A stretch of DNA of 64,000 bases from JBBQZU01 sp038207425 (GTDB lineage Bacteria; Bacteroidota; Bacteroidia; Flavobacteriales_D; Cryomorphaceae). Both the position numbers and the translations under genes were made by a program. Below the pieces are notes generated by a model. The model was not told the origin of the DNA, made no database searches, and saw only the letters and a program-made list of their open reading frames with translations. The stretch covers positions 1 to 64,000 of the forward strand of contig JBBQZU010000011.1 of NCBI GenBank assembly GCA_038207425.1, read 5' to 3'. This document shows, one piece after another, positions 37,966 to 46,898 of the stretch (positions are counted from its first letter, which is position 1; each line of letters begins with the position of its first letter).

Positions 37966-38811
37966 ATGGGTTGGTTTAAAAGGATCAAAGAAGGGATAAC
38001 CACATCAACCAAAGACAAGAAGGAAACCCCTGAAGGTCTTTGGTACAAATGTCAGGAGTGCAATAATGTGGTTAGTTCTGATGAGCATCTCGAAAATATG
38101 TGGGTATGCCCTGCTTGCAATTACCACGAGCGCATTTCTGCAGAGCAATATTTCGACATCCTGTTTGACGAACAAAAATTTACAGAATTCAATAAGGCTA
38201 TTAGCTCAGCCGACCCGCTAAAATTTGTGGATACCAAGAAATATGTGGATCGGATAAAAGCTACCCAAAAGAGCACTGGATTGAAGGATGCCATACGGAC
38301 GGCTTACGGCAATATAAATCAAAAGCCGGTGGTCATTGCCGCAATGGATTTTAAATTCATCGGAGGAAGTATGGGATCAGTGGTCGGCGAAAAGATTTCG
38401 CGCGCAGTAGACCTCTGCATCAAAAAGAAATATCCGCTTATTATCATTTCAAAATCGGGTGGTGCGCGTATGATGGAAGCCGGTTTTTCGCTTATGCAAA
38501 TGGCGAGAATAGCGGCACGACTCAACGAGCTTTCAGCAGCTAAACTGCCATATATCTCGCTGCTCACCGACCCAACTACCGGAGGCGTTACAGCGAGTTT
38601 CGCCATGCTCGGCGATTTAAATATTGCCGAACCAAAAGCACTTATCGGTTTTGCAGGCCCCCGCGTGGTGAAAGAAACCATAGGCAAAGACCTTCCTGAA
38701 GGCTTCCAGACAGCGGAGTTCGTACTCGAACATGGATTTCTGGATTTCATCAGCCACCGTCATCAGCTCAAAGAAAAAATTAGTGCATCATTTCACTTCT
38801 TTGCCAATTAG
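37966..38811 (+). CDS. accD: acetyl-CoA carboxylase carboxyltransferase subunit beta
   Basis: AccD with AccA forms the carboxyltransferase that makes malonyl-CoA for fatty acid synthesis. The N-terminal zinc ribbon is CQECNNVV with CPACNYH further on. The crotonase-like core has MGSVVGEKISRAVDL, SGGARMMEAGFSLMQMA and TDPTTGGVTASFAMLGD. Length, 281 residues, is normal. Promoter signals are weak (TAGTTTTG at 37940-37947 without a good -33 element). rpsO follows from its own promoter. Confidence 0.96.
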   Translation: MGWFKRIKEGITTSTKDKKETPEGLWYKCQECNNVVSSDEHLENMWVCPACNYHERISAEQYFDILFDEQKFTEFNKAISSADPLKFVDTKKYVDRIKATQKSTGLKDAIRTAYGNINQKPVVIAAMDFKFIGGSMGSVVGEKISRAVDLCIKKKYPLIIISKSGGARMMEAGFSLMQMARIAARLNELSAAKLPYISLLTDPTTGGVTASFAMLGDLNIAEPKALIGFAGPRVVKETIGKDLPEGFQTAEFVLEHGFLDFISHRHQLKEKISASFHFFAN

Positions 38812-38812
38812 G

Positions 38813-38842
38813 TTGGCAACAATGAAATAAAGGCTATATTTG
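38813..38842 (+). promoter_or_regulatory. rpsO promoter
   Basis: TTG (38813-38815) is followed after 19 bases by TATATTTG (38835-38842), an ideal Bacteroidota promoter. It lies 48 bases before the rpsO start. Confidence 0.6.
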
Positions 38843-38889
38843 CACTCGATTTTTAAGATCGCATTACAAACATTTACACAAATTTTGAT

Positions 38890-39159
38890 ATGTATCTCAC
38901 TCCAGAAGTTAAAGCAGAGATTTTCAAGAAACACGGAAAATCTGAAAAGGACACAGGTTCACCTGAGGGTCAAATAGCCTTGTTTACCCACCGCATCAAC
39001 CACCTTACTGAGCACCTAAAAAACAACCATCTAGACTTCAACACCGAAAGGTCGCTTGTAGCCTTGGTAGGAAAAAGAAGAAGATTGCTTGATTACCTCA
39101 AGCACAAAGATATTGAGCGTTACCGTGCAATACTTAAGGAGCTTAACATCCGTAAGTAA
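38890..39159 (+). CDS. rpsO: 30S ribosomal protein S15
   Basis: S15 binds 16S rRNA and helps form the central domain of the small subunit. The 89-residue sequence shows the family marks GSPEGQIALFTHRINHLTEHL, DFNTERSLVALVGKRRRLLDYL and a C-terminal RYRAILKELNIRK. It is followed by pnp, the widely conserved rpsO-pnp order, with a hairpin between them. Confidence 0.97.
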   Translation: MYLTPEVKAEIFKKHGKSEKDTGSPEGQIALFTHRINHLTEHLKNNHLDFNTERSLVALVGKRRRLLDYLKHKDIERYRAILKELNIRK

Positions 39160-39189
39160 GGGAGTAGTTTCGTTCAGAATAACATTAAG

Positions 39190-39227
39190 AAAGGCAGCGT
39201 TTCCCGCAAGGGTCGGTTGCCTTTTTT
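39190..39227 (+). terminator. hairpin between rpsO and pnp, terminator or processing site
   Basis: AAAGGCA and TGCCTTTTTT flank a C/G-rich loop region. It fits a weak intrinsic terminator, and the rpsO-pnp gap is also where PNPase autoregulation by RNA cleavage occurs in other bacteria. Confidence 0.6.
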
Positions 39228-39261
39228 AATTTGCACACACACATTATACACACAAAAAAAG

Positions 39262-41412
39262 ATGAATTACGAACTGAAAACCAAGACCATCGACCTGGGA
39301 GATGGGAAACAGATTACACTTGAAACAGGAAAATTGGCCAAACAAGCTGATGGCGCTGTGATGCTTCGCATAGGCGATACCATGATTCTGGCCACTGTAG
39401 TTTCAAACAAAGAAGCAAAAGAAGGCATTGACTTCATGCCGCTCACACTCGATTACCGTGAGAAGTACGCATCAACCGGTCGTTTTCCGGGTGGATTCTT
39501 TAAAAGAGAAGCCCGCCCAAGCAATACCGAAATACTCACTATGCGCCTTGTAGACCGCGCACTGCGACCGCTATTCCCCGACGATTATCACGCTGACACA
39601 CAAATAATGCTGGCGCTCATGTCGTCAGACAAAAAACATATACCTGATGCGCTTGCATGTCTCGCCGCATCAGCAGCACTCGCTGTTTCGGATATACCAT
39701 TCAAGGGTCCTGTATCAGAAGTTCGCGTAGCCCGCAAAGATGGAAAGTTCATCATCAACCCTACATTTGAAGAGCTTGAAGGCGCCGATATGGAATTGAT
39801 TGTTGCCGGCACCGACAATAGTATTGTGATGGTAGAAGGCGAAATGCACGAAGTGAGCGAAGATGAAATGGTAGCTGCCATCGAAACTGCCCACGCCGCT
39901 ATAAAAGTTCATTGCAAAGCGCTCACTGAATTCGGTCAAATGGTACCGAAATCGAATGCCAAGCGCACCTACAACCACGAAACGAACGACGCTGACCTGA
40001 AAAAAGAAGTGTACGAAAAATGCTACCAGGGCTGCTATGACGTAGCAAAGAAAAACCTTCCGAAAGAACAACGCTCAGAAGCATTCAAAGCTGTAAGGGC
40101 TGAAGTGGAAGCAAAGTACACCGAAGATGTGCTCAAAGAAAAATCAGGTCTTATCAAAAAATACTTTCACGATGTACAAAAGGATGCTGTGCGCAACCTT
40201 GTACTCAATGAAGGTATTCGCCTTGATGGCCGCGGCACCGCTGATATACGCCCTATCTGGAGTGAAGTGAATGTGCTGCCTGGTACGCACGGGTCATCAA
40301 TATTCACCCGAGGTGAAACGCAGTCAATGACCACACTTACGCTCGGATCAAAACTCGATGAGCAAACTATCGACGGCGCATTACAGGAAGGTTCAGAGAA
40401 ATTCATGCTACACTATAACTTCCCGCCATTCTCAACCGGCGAAGCATCCCCGTTGCGCGGAACTTCGCGCCGTGAAATAGGCCACGGTAATCTTGCTCAG
40501 AGAGCACTTAAAATAGTGATTCCACCATCGCCCGAAAATCCATACACCATAAGGATTGTAAGCGATATACTCGAAAGCAACGGATCATCATCAATGGCCA
40601 CCGTTTGCGCGGGTACACTCGCATTGATGGATGGAGGGGTTAAGATCAAGGCTCCTGTGTCAGGTATTGCCATGGGACTTATCACCGACAAAGAAAGTGG
40701 CAAATACGCTGTACTTTCAGACATACTCGGCGATGAAGACCACCTGGGAGATATGGACTTTAAAGTAACCGGAACTTCTAAAGGTATTACGGCGTGTCAG
40801 ATGGACATCAAAATTGAAGGTCTTAGCTTCGAGATACTCCGCAAGGCCCTATACCAGGCGCGCGAAGGTCGAGCGCACATTCTGGGTGAAATGCTCAAAA
40901 CAATTCAAAAGCCACGTGAAGAGTACAAAGAGCATGCACCACGCATTGTTTCTTTCATCGTTCCAAAGGATATGATTGGAGCGATCATTGGCCCTGGCGG
41001 AAAAATCATTCAGGAGATACAAGCTTCTACCAATACCGTAATCGTAATTGAAGAGATTTCGGAAGGCGGCAAGGTAGATATCGTATCGAGCAATAAAACG
41101 GATATCGACGCAGCAGTGCGCCGTGTTCGCAGCATAGCCTTCCCTCCTACTGCCGAGATAGGCGAAGAGTACGAAGGCAAGGTGAAATCCATCATGCCTT
41201 ACGGAGCGTTTGTAGAAGTGGTACCAGGTACCGACGGGTTGCTTCACATTTCAGAACTCGAGTGGCGTAAAGTTGACCGTGTAGAAGACATCCTGAAAGA
41301 GGGCGACATCGTGAAATTTAAAATCACCGGCAAAGACCCTAAAACCGGCAAACTGAAGCTTTCGCGAAAAGCGCTTCTTCCGAAGCCCGAGCGAGAGCCT
41401 TCTGACAACTAA
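39262..41412 (+). CDS. pnp: polyribonucleotide nucleotidyltransferase (PNPase)
   Basis: PNPase degrades RNA 3' to 5' using phosphate. Two RNase PH domains flank a helical linker; the second core contains NFPPFSTGEASPLRGTSRRE and LGDEDHLGDMDFKV. A KH domain (MIGAIIGPGGKIIQEIQ) and an S1 domain (YEGKVKSIMPYGAFVEV, GLLHISEL) form the C-terminus. The start is ATG at 39262 (MNYELKTKTIDLGDGKQ); an upstream in-frame codon at 39217 adds non-conserved residues. Length is 716 residues. An inverted-repeat region follows, then rpoD. Confidence 0.97.
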   Translation: MNYELKTKTIDLGDGKQITLETGKLAKQADGAVMLRIGDTMILATVVSNKEAKEGIDFMPLTLDYREKYASTGRFPGGFFKREARPSNTEILTMRLVDRALRPLFPDDYHADTQIMLALMSSDKKHIPDALACLAASAALAVSDIPFKGPVSEVRVARKDGKFIINPTFEELEGADMELIVAGTDNSIVMVEGEMHEVSEDEMVAAIETAHAAIKVHCKALTEFGQMVPKSNAKRTYNHETNDADLKKEVYEKCYQGCYDVAKKNLPKEQRSEAFKAVRAEVEAKYTEDVLKEKSGLIKKYFHDVQKDAVRNLVLNEGIRLDGRGTADIRPIWSEVNVLPGTHGSSIFTRGETQSMTTLTLGSKLDEQTIDGALQEGSEKFMLHYNFPPFSTGEASPLRGTSRREIGHGNLAQRALKIVIPPSPENPYTIRIVSDILESNGSSSMATVCAGTLALMDGGVKIKAPVSGIAMGLITDKESGKYAVLSDILGDEDHLGDMDFKVTGTSKGITACQMDIKIEGLSFEILRKALYQAREGRAHILGEMLKTIQKPREEYKEHAPRIVSFIVPKDMIGAIIGPGGKIIQEIQASTNTVIVIEEISEGGKVDIVSSNKTDIDAAVRRVRSIAFPPTAEIGEEYEGKVKSIMPYGAFVEVVPGTDGLLHISELEWRKVDRVEDILKEGDIVKFKITGKDPKTGKLKLSRKALLPKPEREPSDN

Positions 41413-41461
41413 GCCAGTTGCCTCTAGCATACCAAGCACTGCAAGGGTAAGTGCTGCGTAA

Positions 41462-41568
41462 AAGTGTGCTGCAAAAATAAACGGCACCGGTCCTGATTGT
41501 TGAAACCAAATCATGTCGGGTGCCGTTATAGATTCCGGTCATTCAGAATACATTTTTGCAGCACACTT
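41462..41568. repeat. nested inverted repeat between pnp and rpoD
   Basis: Outer arms AAGTGTGCTGCAAAAAT (41462-41478) and its exact reverse complement (41552-41568) are 17 bases each. Inside them, AACGGCACC (41480-41488) pairs with GGTGCCGTT (41519-41527). The right side has a 24-base asymmetric bulge. The right outer arm ends four bases before the rpoD ATG, so in RNA the structure would occupy the rpoD leader. No T-run follows, so it is not a simple terminator. Confidence 0.85.
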
Positions 41569-41572
41569 AGCT

Positions 41573-42442
41573 ATGAGACAACTTAAGATAACAAAGCAGG
41601 TCACGAACCGTGAAACGGCTTCGCTTGATAAATACCTGCAAGAGATAGGCCGCGTAGAGCTTATCACACCCGAAGAAGAGGTGGAGCTGGCCCAGAAGAT
41701 CCGGCAGGGCGATCAAAAAGCGCTAGAAAGGCTTACCAAGGCCAATCTCCGATTTGTGGTATCCGTATCAAAACAATATCAAAATCAGGGACTTACACTG
41801 CCCGACCTTATCAACGAAGGCAATCTCGGATTAATAAAAGCCGCACAGCGGTTTGACGAAACACGAGGTTTTAAATTCATATCCTACGCCGTATGGTGGA
41901 TAAGGCAATCCATTTTGCAGGCACTGGCCGAGCAGGCTCGTATTGTAAGGCTTCCGCTGAATAAAATCGGTTCAATAAACAAAATCAACAAAGCATTCTC
42001 TAGGCTTGAGCAAGAATACGAGCGCCCACCCACCGCCGAAGAACTTGCAGAAGTACTCGAAATGACCCTCGATGATGTGAAGCAATCGCTTGCAAACTCT
42101 GGAAGGCACATTTCAATGGATGCACCGCTCAGCGATGATGATGCATCGAGCAGCACAATGTACGAAGTGTTTACCACCGAAGACAACCCCTCGCCCGAAG
42201 ACAACCTGATGTCGCTTTCATTGCTTCAGGAAATAGAGCGCACCCTCGACTCGCTGACCACACGCGAATCTGACGTAATAAAACTGTATTTCGGATTGGG
42301 CGGTGAACATTCGCTCACTCTGGAAGAAATAGGTGAACGATTTGACCTGACCCGCGAACGCGTAAGGCAAATCAAAGAAAAAGCACTGCGCAGACTTAAG
42401 CATGTGTCGCGCAGCCGGGTGTTGAAATCATACCTCGGTTAA
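41573..42442 (+). CDS. rpoD: primary RNA polymerase sigma factor
   Basis: This is the housekeeping sigma factor of Bacteroidota type, 289 residues without the long region 1.1 found in Proteobacteria. It starts MRQLKITKQVTNRETASLDK. Region 2 has NLRFVVSVSKQYQNQG, LINEGNLGLIKAAQRFD and FISYAVWWIRQSI. Region 4 has TLEEIGERFDLTRERVRQIK, the -35 recognition helix. An upstream in-frame codon at 41513 would add 20 residues lying across the inverted repeat and is rejected, because relatives start at MRQLK. Confidence 0.97.
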   Translation: MRQLKITKQVTNRETASLDKYLQEIGRVELITPEEEVELAQKIRQGDQKALERLTKANLRFVVSVSKQYQNQGLTLPDLINEGNLGLIKAAQRFDETRGFKFISYAVWWIRQSILQALAEQARIVRLPLNKIGSINKINKAFSRLEQEYERPPTAEELAEVLEMTLDDVKQSLANSGRHISMDAPLSDDDASSSTMYEVFTTEDNPSPEDNLMSLSLLQEIERTLDSLTTRESDVIKLYFGLGGEHSLTLEEIGERFDLTRERVRQIKEKALRRLKHVSRSRVLKSYLG

Positions 42443-42468
42443 AGATTACTTGTACATGTATAAATAAG

Positions 42469-42497
42469 AAGGGCCGCCATTATGGTGGCCTTTTCTT
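42469..42497 (+). terminator. intrinsic terminator after rpoD
   Basis: GGCCGCCA / TGGTGGCC with a TTAT-type loop is followed by TTTTCTTTTC. It lies 24 bases before the rpe start. Confidence 0.75.
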
Positions 42498-42520
42498 TTC
42501 TTTGCAAATAAAAATACCGC

Positions 42521-43174
42521 ATGTCGCACCTTATTGCACCCTCTATCCTTTCAGGAAATTTCGCAAACCTTATCGCCGATATCGAAATGATCAATCACAG
42601 CGATGCCGATTGGTTTCACATTGATATTATGGATGGAGTTTTTGTACCAAATATTTCTTTCGGATTTCCGGTACTGGAAGCAGTAAATCGCCATACCCTC
42701 AAGCCCCTCGATGTGCACCTGATGATCGTAGACCCCGACAGGTATATCACTGCTTTTAAAAATGCCGGTGCCAATATACTCACAGTACACATTGAAGCCT
42801 GCAACCACCTGCACCGCACCATTCAAGCTATAAAAGCCGAAGACATGAAAGCGGGTGTGGCCCTGAATCCTCACACTGCTGTAAATGACCTTGAAGACAT
42901 CATAGAAGATATAGACCTTGTGCTGATTATGTCAGTAAATCCGGGATTCGGTGGTCAAAAGTTTATAGAAAATACCTACCGAAAAATTGAACGGACAAGG
43001 GAGCTTATTGCACGAAGCGGATCAAAAGCCAAAATAGAAGTAGATGGCGGTGTAACTATCAAAAACGCACTTAAGCTGATAGATGCCGGAGCCGATGTGC
43101 TCGTAGCCGGCAATGCCATATTTGGCGCTGATGACCCAACGGCCATGATCGCTCAATTGAAGAAATTGGCCTAA
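42521..43174 (+). CDS. rpe: ribulose-phosphate 3-epimerase
   Basis: The TIM-barrel enzyme interconverts ribulose 5-phosphate and xylulose 5-phosphate in the pentose phosphate pathway. Family sites include APSILSGNFANL, WFHIDIMDGVFVPNISFG, MSVNPGFGGQKFI and KIEVDGGVTIKNA. Length is 217 residues. The stop overlaps the end of the convergent dehydrogenase by four bases. Confidence 0.96.
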   Translation: MSHLIAPSILSGNFANLIADIEMINHSDADWFHIDIMDGVFVPNISFGFPVLEAVNRHTLKPLDVHLMIVDPDRYITAFKNAGANILTVHIEACNHLHRTIQAIKAEDMKAGVALNPHTAVNDLEDIIEDIDLVLIMSVNPGFGGQKFIENTYRKIERTRELIARSGSKAKIEVDGGVTIKNALKLIDAGADVLVAGNAIFGADDPTAMIAQLKKLA

Positions 43175-44388
43175 ACCAATTTGCCCAAAGCATATTCTTT
43201 CAAATAGCTGAACCGGGGAGTGAGATTTCCGGCAAAGTCGGTTTCACGCGCCCTTTCGATAATATCCGAATGGGGTTTCTCTAAAATTTCGGGTAGTATA
43301 TTGGCCATAAGCTCATTTCCAAAGTATTCAGATGCATCCTTTGGCAGTTCGCATGGCAGGTTGTCAATTGCCATAACCCCGATTGCGTTGGGATTCATAA
43401 AGTCAGTTTCCGACCCGGTGTAAGGGTCGTAACCGTAGAAAGGGTTGGCGATGCTTGACGGCCTTATGGTGCTCGCAACGGGGCCATTTATATCACAACT
43501 GATATCTGATACGAGTTTTATCCTGAAATCGGGTTGTTGTGTATCTACCTTCGTAAAAATGTATGGCGCGGCATGGTCCCAGAAATGGCAGGACATATAC
43601 ATATCTGAAAGGCGCGCATACGGCATAAAATTGGAAACGAACAATCCAGGATTGTCATAGAAAAACTTGGTGGCAAATGCCCCTCCTTTCTTCAGGCCCA
43701 CATAATCTTTTGCGGAAAGCTGAGTATAAACAGGTTCATTAAATGCTTCCTGAAGGTATTCTTGCGGGCTTACACGCCTGATTTTAATATGTTCCAGCAT
43801 TTCCAAGGCGCCATTGGCCACACGACCGCCACCTGTCATGACCATTCGAAAGCTGGCAGGCAGTTTTACTTTATCAAGTTCATGCTCAGCTTCACGGCGA
43901 TCGGCACAGCGGTGGGCAGGTTTAAGACTATACCCCCCAAACTTCACCCCATAAGCCAGAAATGCATTGAAGCAACCTACAATGCCCGCATATTTCCCAA
44001 ACCCAAGGAGCCTCGTACCGTGGCTGTCAGTAAGCACTTCGTAATCAACAAGACTAATTTTCTTATCGAGTATGGCCTGCAGCAATTTCTGGTTGTAGGG
44101 CTGTTTTTTGATGGTATGCGAAAAGAACATATACATCTTTTCAGGAATGAGCATCGCAACCGGCACCTCTTTAACACCCATGATGATATCGCAGTCTGAA
44201 AGGTCATCATTGAGCTCAATACCAAGTGAACTGTATTCAGCATCGGCGAAAGCCCTAACAATACTTGGCTGTACGATAATCTTCAAATTGTTATACTTCC
44301 TGAGCAAAAGCTTGCAATGCGCAGGAGTAAGCGGAACCCTTTTATCGGGTGGATTTTTGCCTTCGCGAATAATGCCAATGGTAATCAT
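43171..44388 (-). CDS. AlaDH/PNT-like NAD(P)-dependent dehydrogenase (alanine or saccharopine dehydrogenase-like)
   Basis: The N-terminus MITIGIIREGKNPPDKRVPL is the AlaDh_PNT N-terminal domain shared by alanine dehydrogenases, transhydrogenases and yeast-type saccharopine dehydrogenases. A nucleotide-binding segment RMVMTGGGRVANGALEML follows mid-protein. The C-terminal half, with DISCDINGPVASTI, resembles the saccharopine dehydrogenase side. About 405 residues; ATG at 44388 is preferred over the upstream TTG. Substrate is open; lysine or alanine metabolism is inferred from family only. Confidence 0.8.
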   Translation of the reverse strand: MITIGIIREGKNPPDKRVPLTPAHCKLLLRKYNNLKIIVQPSIVRAFADAEYSSLGIELNDDLSDCDIIMGVKEVPVAMLIPEKMYMFFSHTIKKQPYNQKLLQAILDKKISLVDYEVLTDSHGTRLLGFGKYAGIVGCFNAFLAYGVKFGGYSLKPAHRCADRREAEHELDKVKLPASFRMVMTGGGRVANGALEMLEHIKIRRVSPQEYLQEAFNEPVYTQLSAKDYVGLKKGGAFATKFFYDNPGLFVSNFMPYARLSDMYMSCHFWDHAAPYIFTKVDTQQPDFRIKLVSDISCDINGPVASTIRPSSIANPFYGYDPYTGSETDFMNPNAIGVMAIDNLPCELPKDASEYFGNELMANILPEILEKPHSDIIERARETDFAGNLTPRFSYLKEYALGKLV

Positions 44389-44453
44389 AATAAGTAACAG
44401 AGTAGGTGGGAGCAAAGGTAAGGCTTAATAGGCCGAAGAAAAAACCAGCAGCC

Positions 44454-45215
44454 CTATGCGGTGAAAGTAATATAGCCAACGATGCCTAAAAGAATGGCAG
44501 AAGTGAGCGTGGAATATAGAAGTAGCAATGCAAAAAAACGGATGGCCACTGCCCACCATTTCAACTTAAAAACCCTAAACAGCGCTAAATAAAGGTATAT
44601 GAGAAACCAAACGATGCTGATACTCAGAAGCACGGTATTGAAAAGAAACCACCCTTGTGAGGCGGTAATTCTGCTTATGCCGAGATAAATAATAAGGATG
44701 ATAAAAATGAAGGAATGATAGTGCAGGGCAAAGATAAGATGTGACATATATCCCATGCCTGATTTTCTGAAAAGCAGGCCAACGAGCGCAGCGAATAGCG
44801 GCAACATGATGAAAAACACCTTGGGTAGATAATTTCTGAAAAAATCATTCCAGACCAGGGCATCTGTAACTTGTTCATTTGCCGTAAGGCCATCAGAGCG
44901 CCCTATACTCAGGACGAGAAAGAAGACAAGGCTTATAAAAATGTAGAGCCGGAGTGGAGTGATATAGCGCACCCGCCTACCGGCATTGTATTCAGTAGTG
45001 AGAAAACCCGGCGTAATCAACAGTGGCTTGAGACTATCGGAAATTTTAGAATCAAAAGTGAAGTAATCGCCGAGGAAGTTTCGCAACAGGGTGCCAAATG
45101 ACTCGTTGGCTGAAATACGCTCCTGTCCGCATTGCGCGCAATATCTCTGAGAAGCCGACATCAGGCTTCCGCAGTTCAGGCAAACTTCATTTACATGTTG
45201 TATCGGTTCCGACAT
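44454..45215 (-). CDS. DUF3667 zinc-ribbon membrane protein
   Basis: The N-terminus has a double CxxC zinc ribbon (CLNCGSLMSASQRYCAQCGQE) typical of DUF3667. It is followed by FLGDYFTFDSKISDSLKPLL and five or so transmembrane segments. Start ATG at 45215 (MSEPIQHV) gives 253 residues; the open frame upstream has low-complexity, non-conserved codons. Function of the family is unknown; the location is inner membrane. Divergent from the small secreted protein gene with a 73-base gap. Confidence 0.88.
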   Translation of the reverse strand: MSEPIQHVNEVCLNCGSLMSASQRYCAQCGQERISANESFGTLLRNFLGDYFTFDSKISDSLKPLLITPGFLTTEYNAGRRVRYITPLRLYIFISLVFFLVLSIGRSDGLTANEQVTDALVWNDFFRNYLPKVFFIMLPLFAALVGLLFRKSGMGYMSHLIFALHYHSFIFIILIIYLGISRITASQGWFLFNTVLLSISIVWFLIYLYLALFRVFKLKWWAVAIRFFALLLLYSTLTSAILLGIVGYITFTA

Positions 45216-45288
45216 CTTGCAATTTGCAGCAATAATAGTAACTTTTGACCTTGTAAGTCGTCGTACTCTTGCATTGGTCAAAAGCCTT

Positions 45289-45597
45289 ATGTTGTTCAGA
45301 GCAATTCTTGTTGGTATAGTGCTGGTTATATGCAGCTTTGCGGGCATTGGACAAACAGTGCCCGAACCGGTGCCGGCAAAGCAATCAGGGGCCCAGAAGG
45401 CAGAAACCGCCCCGCCCAATACGGTGAAAGAAGAAACTATTGAGGGGTTTTGGGCGGTAAGCAGCTATCTGGGCAATAAATTGGTGAAAGAAGTAGGCAA
45501 CCGGATGAACCTTGATGAGTCTAAACAGGAGAAAGCCCTTACAAGGGTAAAGTTCAAAGTAGGGCCATTTAAGGTGGAGCGCATTGAAACGAGGTAA
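45289..45597 (+). CDS. small secreted protein of unknown function
   Basis: ATG at 45289 opens a signal peptide (MLFRAILVGIVLVICSFAGI). The 102-residue product is proline- and lysine-rich after the signal (PVPAKQSGAQKAETAPP) and ends in a charged part (KFKVGPFKVERIETR). I know no family for it. Its promoter region faces that of the DUF3667 gene. Codon use looks normal and the signal peptide is clear, so it is probably a real gene. Confidence 0.6.
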   Translation: MLFRAILVGIVLVICSFAGIGQTVPEPVPAKQSGAQKAETAPPNTVKEETIEGFWAVSSYLGNKLVKEVGNRMNLDESKQEKALTRVKFKVGPFKVERIETR

Positions 45598-45626
45598 TAG
45601 GGTGGCCGAAGTGTAAAAATGTCAGT

Positions 45627-45634
45627 TATCTTTG
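45627..45634 (+). promoter_or_regulatory. candidate -7 box upstream of ssrA
   Basis: TATCTTTG matches TAnnTTTG exactly. It lies about 95 bases upstream of the tmRNA 5' end, leaving a leader to be trimmed. No TTG element at 19 bases was found. Confidence 0.35.
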
Positions 45635-45729
45635 TGCGGATTTCATAATAACGAAGTCAGAAATAGATAAAACCACCAGTAATTGTACTGGCGTAATTTT
45701 TGACGGTGTAGAAATAGTTCTTTTTTTAT

Positions 45730-46129
45730 GGGGCCGACTGGTTTTGACAGCGTGAGTGGTTGTCCGGTAAGCGTGTCGAGCGTTGGAATTTCAGCTCGTA
45801 AATATCAAATTCTAAGCCTGTAAATGGCGAAAACAACTACGCACTCGCGGCCTAATTAGTCACAGACTAAAGGCTTAATTTCGGGCGAAGTACAGTAACC
45901 CGAAACGAGTACCCCGCAAGACGCATGTTTCAGGCGTTGAGCATTTGGGGTATCATTTTTTGAAACTAAGATTTGCAGGGCTTTGATGCAAAGACGAAAA
46001 CTCAATTGATGCTAAGCTCAGGATAGGTTGTTTGTGACCGGCTCTGAGTCGAAAATCAAGTACAAAATACACACGTAGAAAGCTCGATAATTCCATGTTT
46101 GGACGAGGGTTCGACTCCCTCCGGCTCCA
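45730..46129 (+). ncRNA. ssrA: transfer-messenger RNA (tmRNA)
   Basis: tmRNA rescues stalled ribosomes and adds a degradation tag. The 5' end GGGGCCG pairs with CGGCTCC at 46122-46128, with a G-U wobble at the third pair, the alanine identity element. The T-arm is GAGGGTTCGACTCCCTC. The tag frame at 45826-45855 reads GENNYALAA then TAA. The encoded 3' end is A then C-T-T, so CCA must be added by the cell. The tag is typical of Bacteroidota. Confidence 0.96.
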
Positions 46130-46142
46130 CTTAATGATAAAG

Positions 46143-46179
46143 CCCGCAGCACGCGAAAGCGCGTTGCGGGTTTTGTTTT
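46143..46179 (+). terminator. intrinsic terminator after ssrA
   Basis: CCCGCAgCaCGCG / CGCGtTGCGGG closes a GAAAG-type loop and is followed by TTTTGTTTTT. Confidence 0.85.
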
Positions 46180-46481
46180 TAGCGCACTGGCAAGAGGGGC
46201 TGGGCCCTTTTGTTTTTTCTTAAAAAGCCGCGAAGGCACAAACAGTACTTTTACAGCACCCCCATTTCTTCGCGAACCTTGCGAAAATCTTTGCAGAACT
46301 GAAGGGACTTACGGTTAAGTCTGCTAAGTATTATAGAGAACGGAATAATGATAAACCCGAAATAGGCGCCAAATAACTTGCGCTACAGCCGTATAATCAG
46401 CAACTTTTGCCGTAGGGTGACGTAATGCAATAAAAATGATTTCTTAACGAATCGTTTATATAGCACCGCATTCACAGTGGT

Positions 46482-46489
46482 TATCTTTG
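46482..46489 (+). promoter_or_regulatory. candidate -7 box of the response-regulator gene
   Basis: TATCTTTG matches the TAnnTTTG consensus eight bases before the ATG at 46497, which would give an almost leaderless mRNA. The -33 element is not clear. The 46240-46481 stretch shows no gene. Confidence 0.4.
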
Positions 46490-46496
46490 TACAAAT

Positions 46497-46898
46497 ATGA
46501 GCATGAAAAAAATTCGTATAGTAGCCATAGATGATGTGGCAGATATCCTGGACCTGATAGAGTACAATCTCAATAAAGAAGGTATGGATGTAACCACCTT
46601 TACCGACTCGGCAGAAGGTGTGGACTTTATAAATAAAACCCTACCTGATATTGTGGTGAGCGATTGGATGATGCCCGAGCCAAATGGCCTGCAGGTATGC
46701 TCAGCGCTCAAGAGCAATGACCTTACCAAGAATATTCCCATAATAATGCTCACCTGCAAGGGAAGCCTTACCGACTATAAGGAAGCCATGGATGCTGGTG
46801 CTACTGACTACGTGGTGAAGCCGGTGCGCATGGAAGAATTGGTAAGAAGAATTAAGCTGGTATTGCCATTGAACTTTCAAAGGGTTAAGTTTGGGTGA
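46497..46898 (+). CDS. single-domain response regulator
   Basis: A receiver domain without output domain, 133 residues. Acidic pocket D12-D13, phospho-acceptor D56 in IVVSDWMMP, T86 in IIMLTCKG, and K108 in YVVKPV are all present. The starting ATG is 46497, or ATG 46503 two codons later. No histidine kinase is adjacent, so its partner is unknown. The stop overlaps the next gene (TGATG), linking it to the glycerophosphodiesterase. Confidence 0.93.
   Translation: MSMKKIRIVAIDDVADILDLIEYNLNKEGMDVTTFTDSAEGVDFINKTLPDIVVSDWMMPEPNGLQVCSALKSNDLTKNIPIIMLTCKGSLTDYKEAMDAGATDYVVKPVRMEELVRRIKLVLPLNFQRVKFG

Noticed and set aside
41513..41572. N-terminal extension of RpoD
   Set aside because: The 20 extra codons lie across the inverted repeat and relatives begin at MRQLKITKQ.
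46018..46239. Leftward frame of 73 codons containing GAGGSRTLVQTW
   Set aside because: It is the antisense of the tmRNA 3' end and its terminator; that peptide is a well-known false translation of tRNA-like ends.
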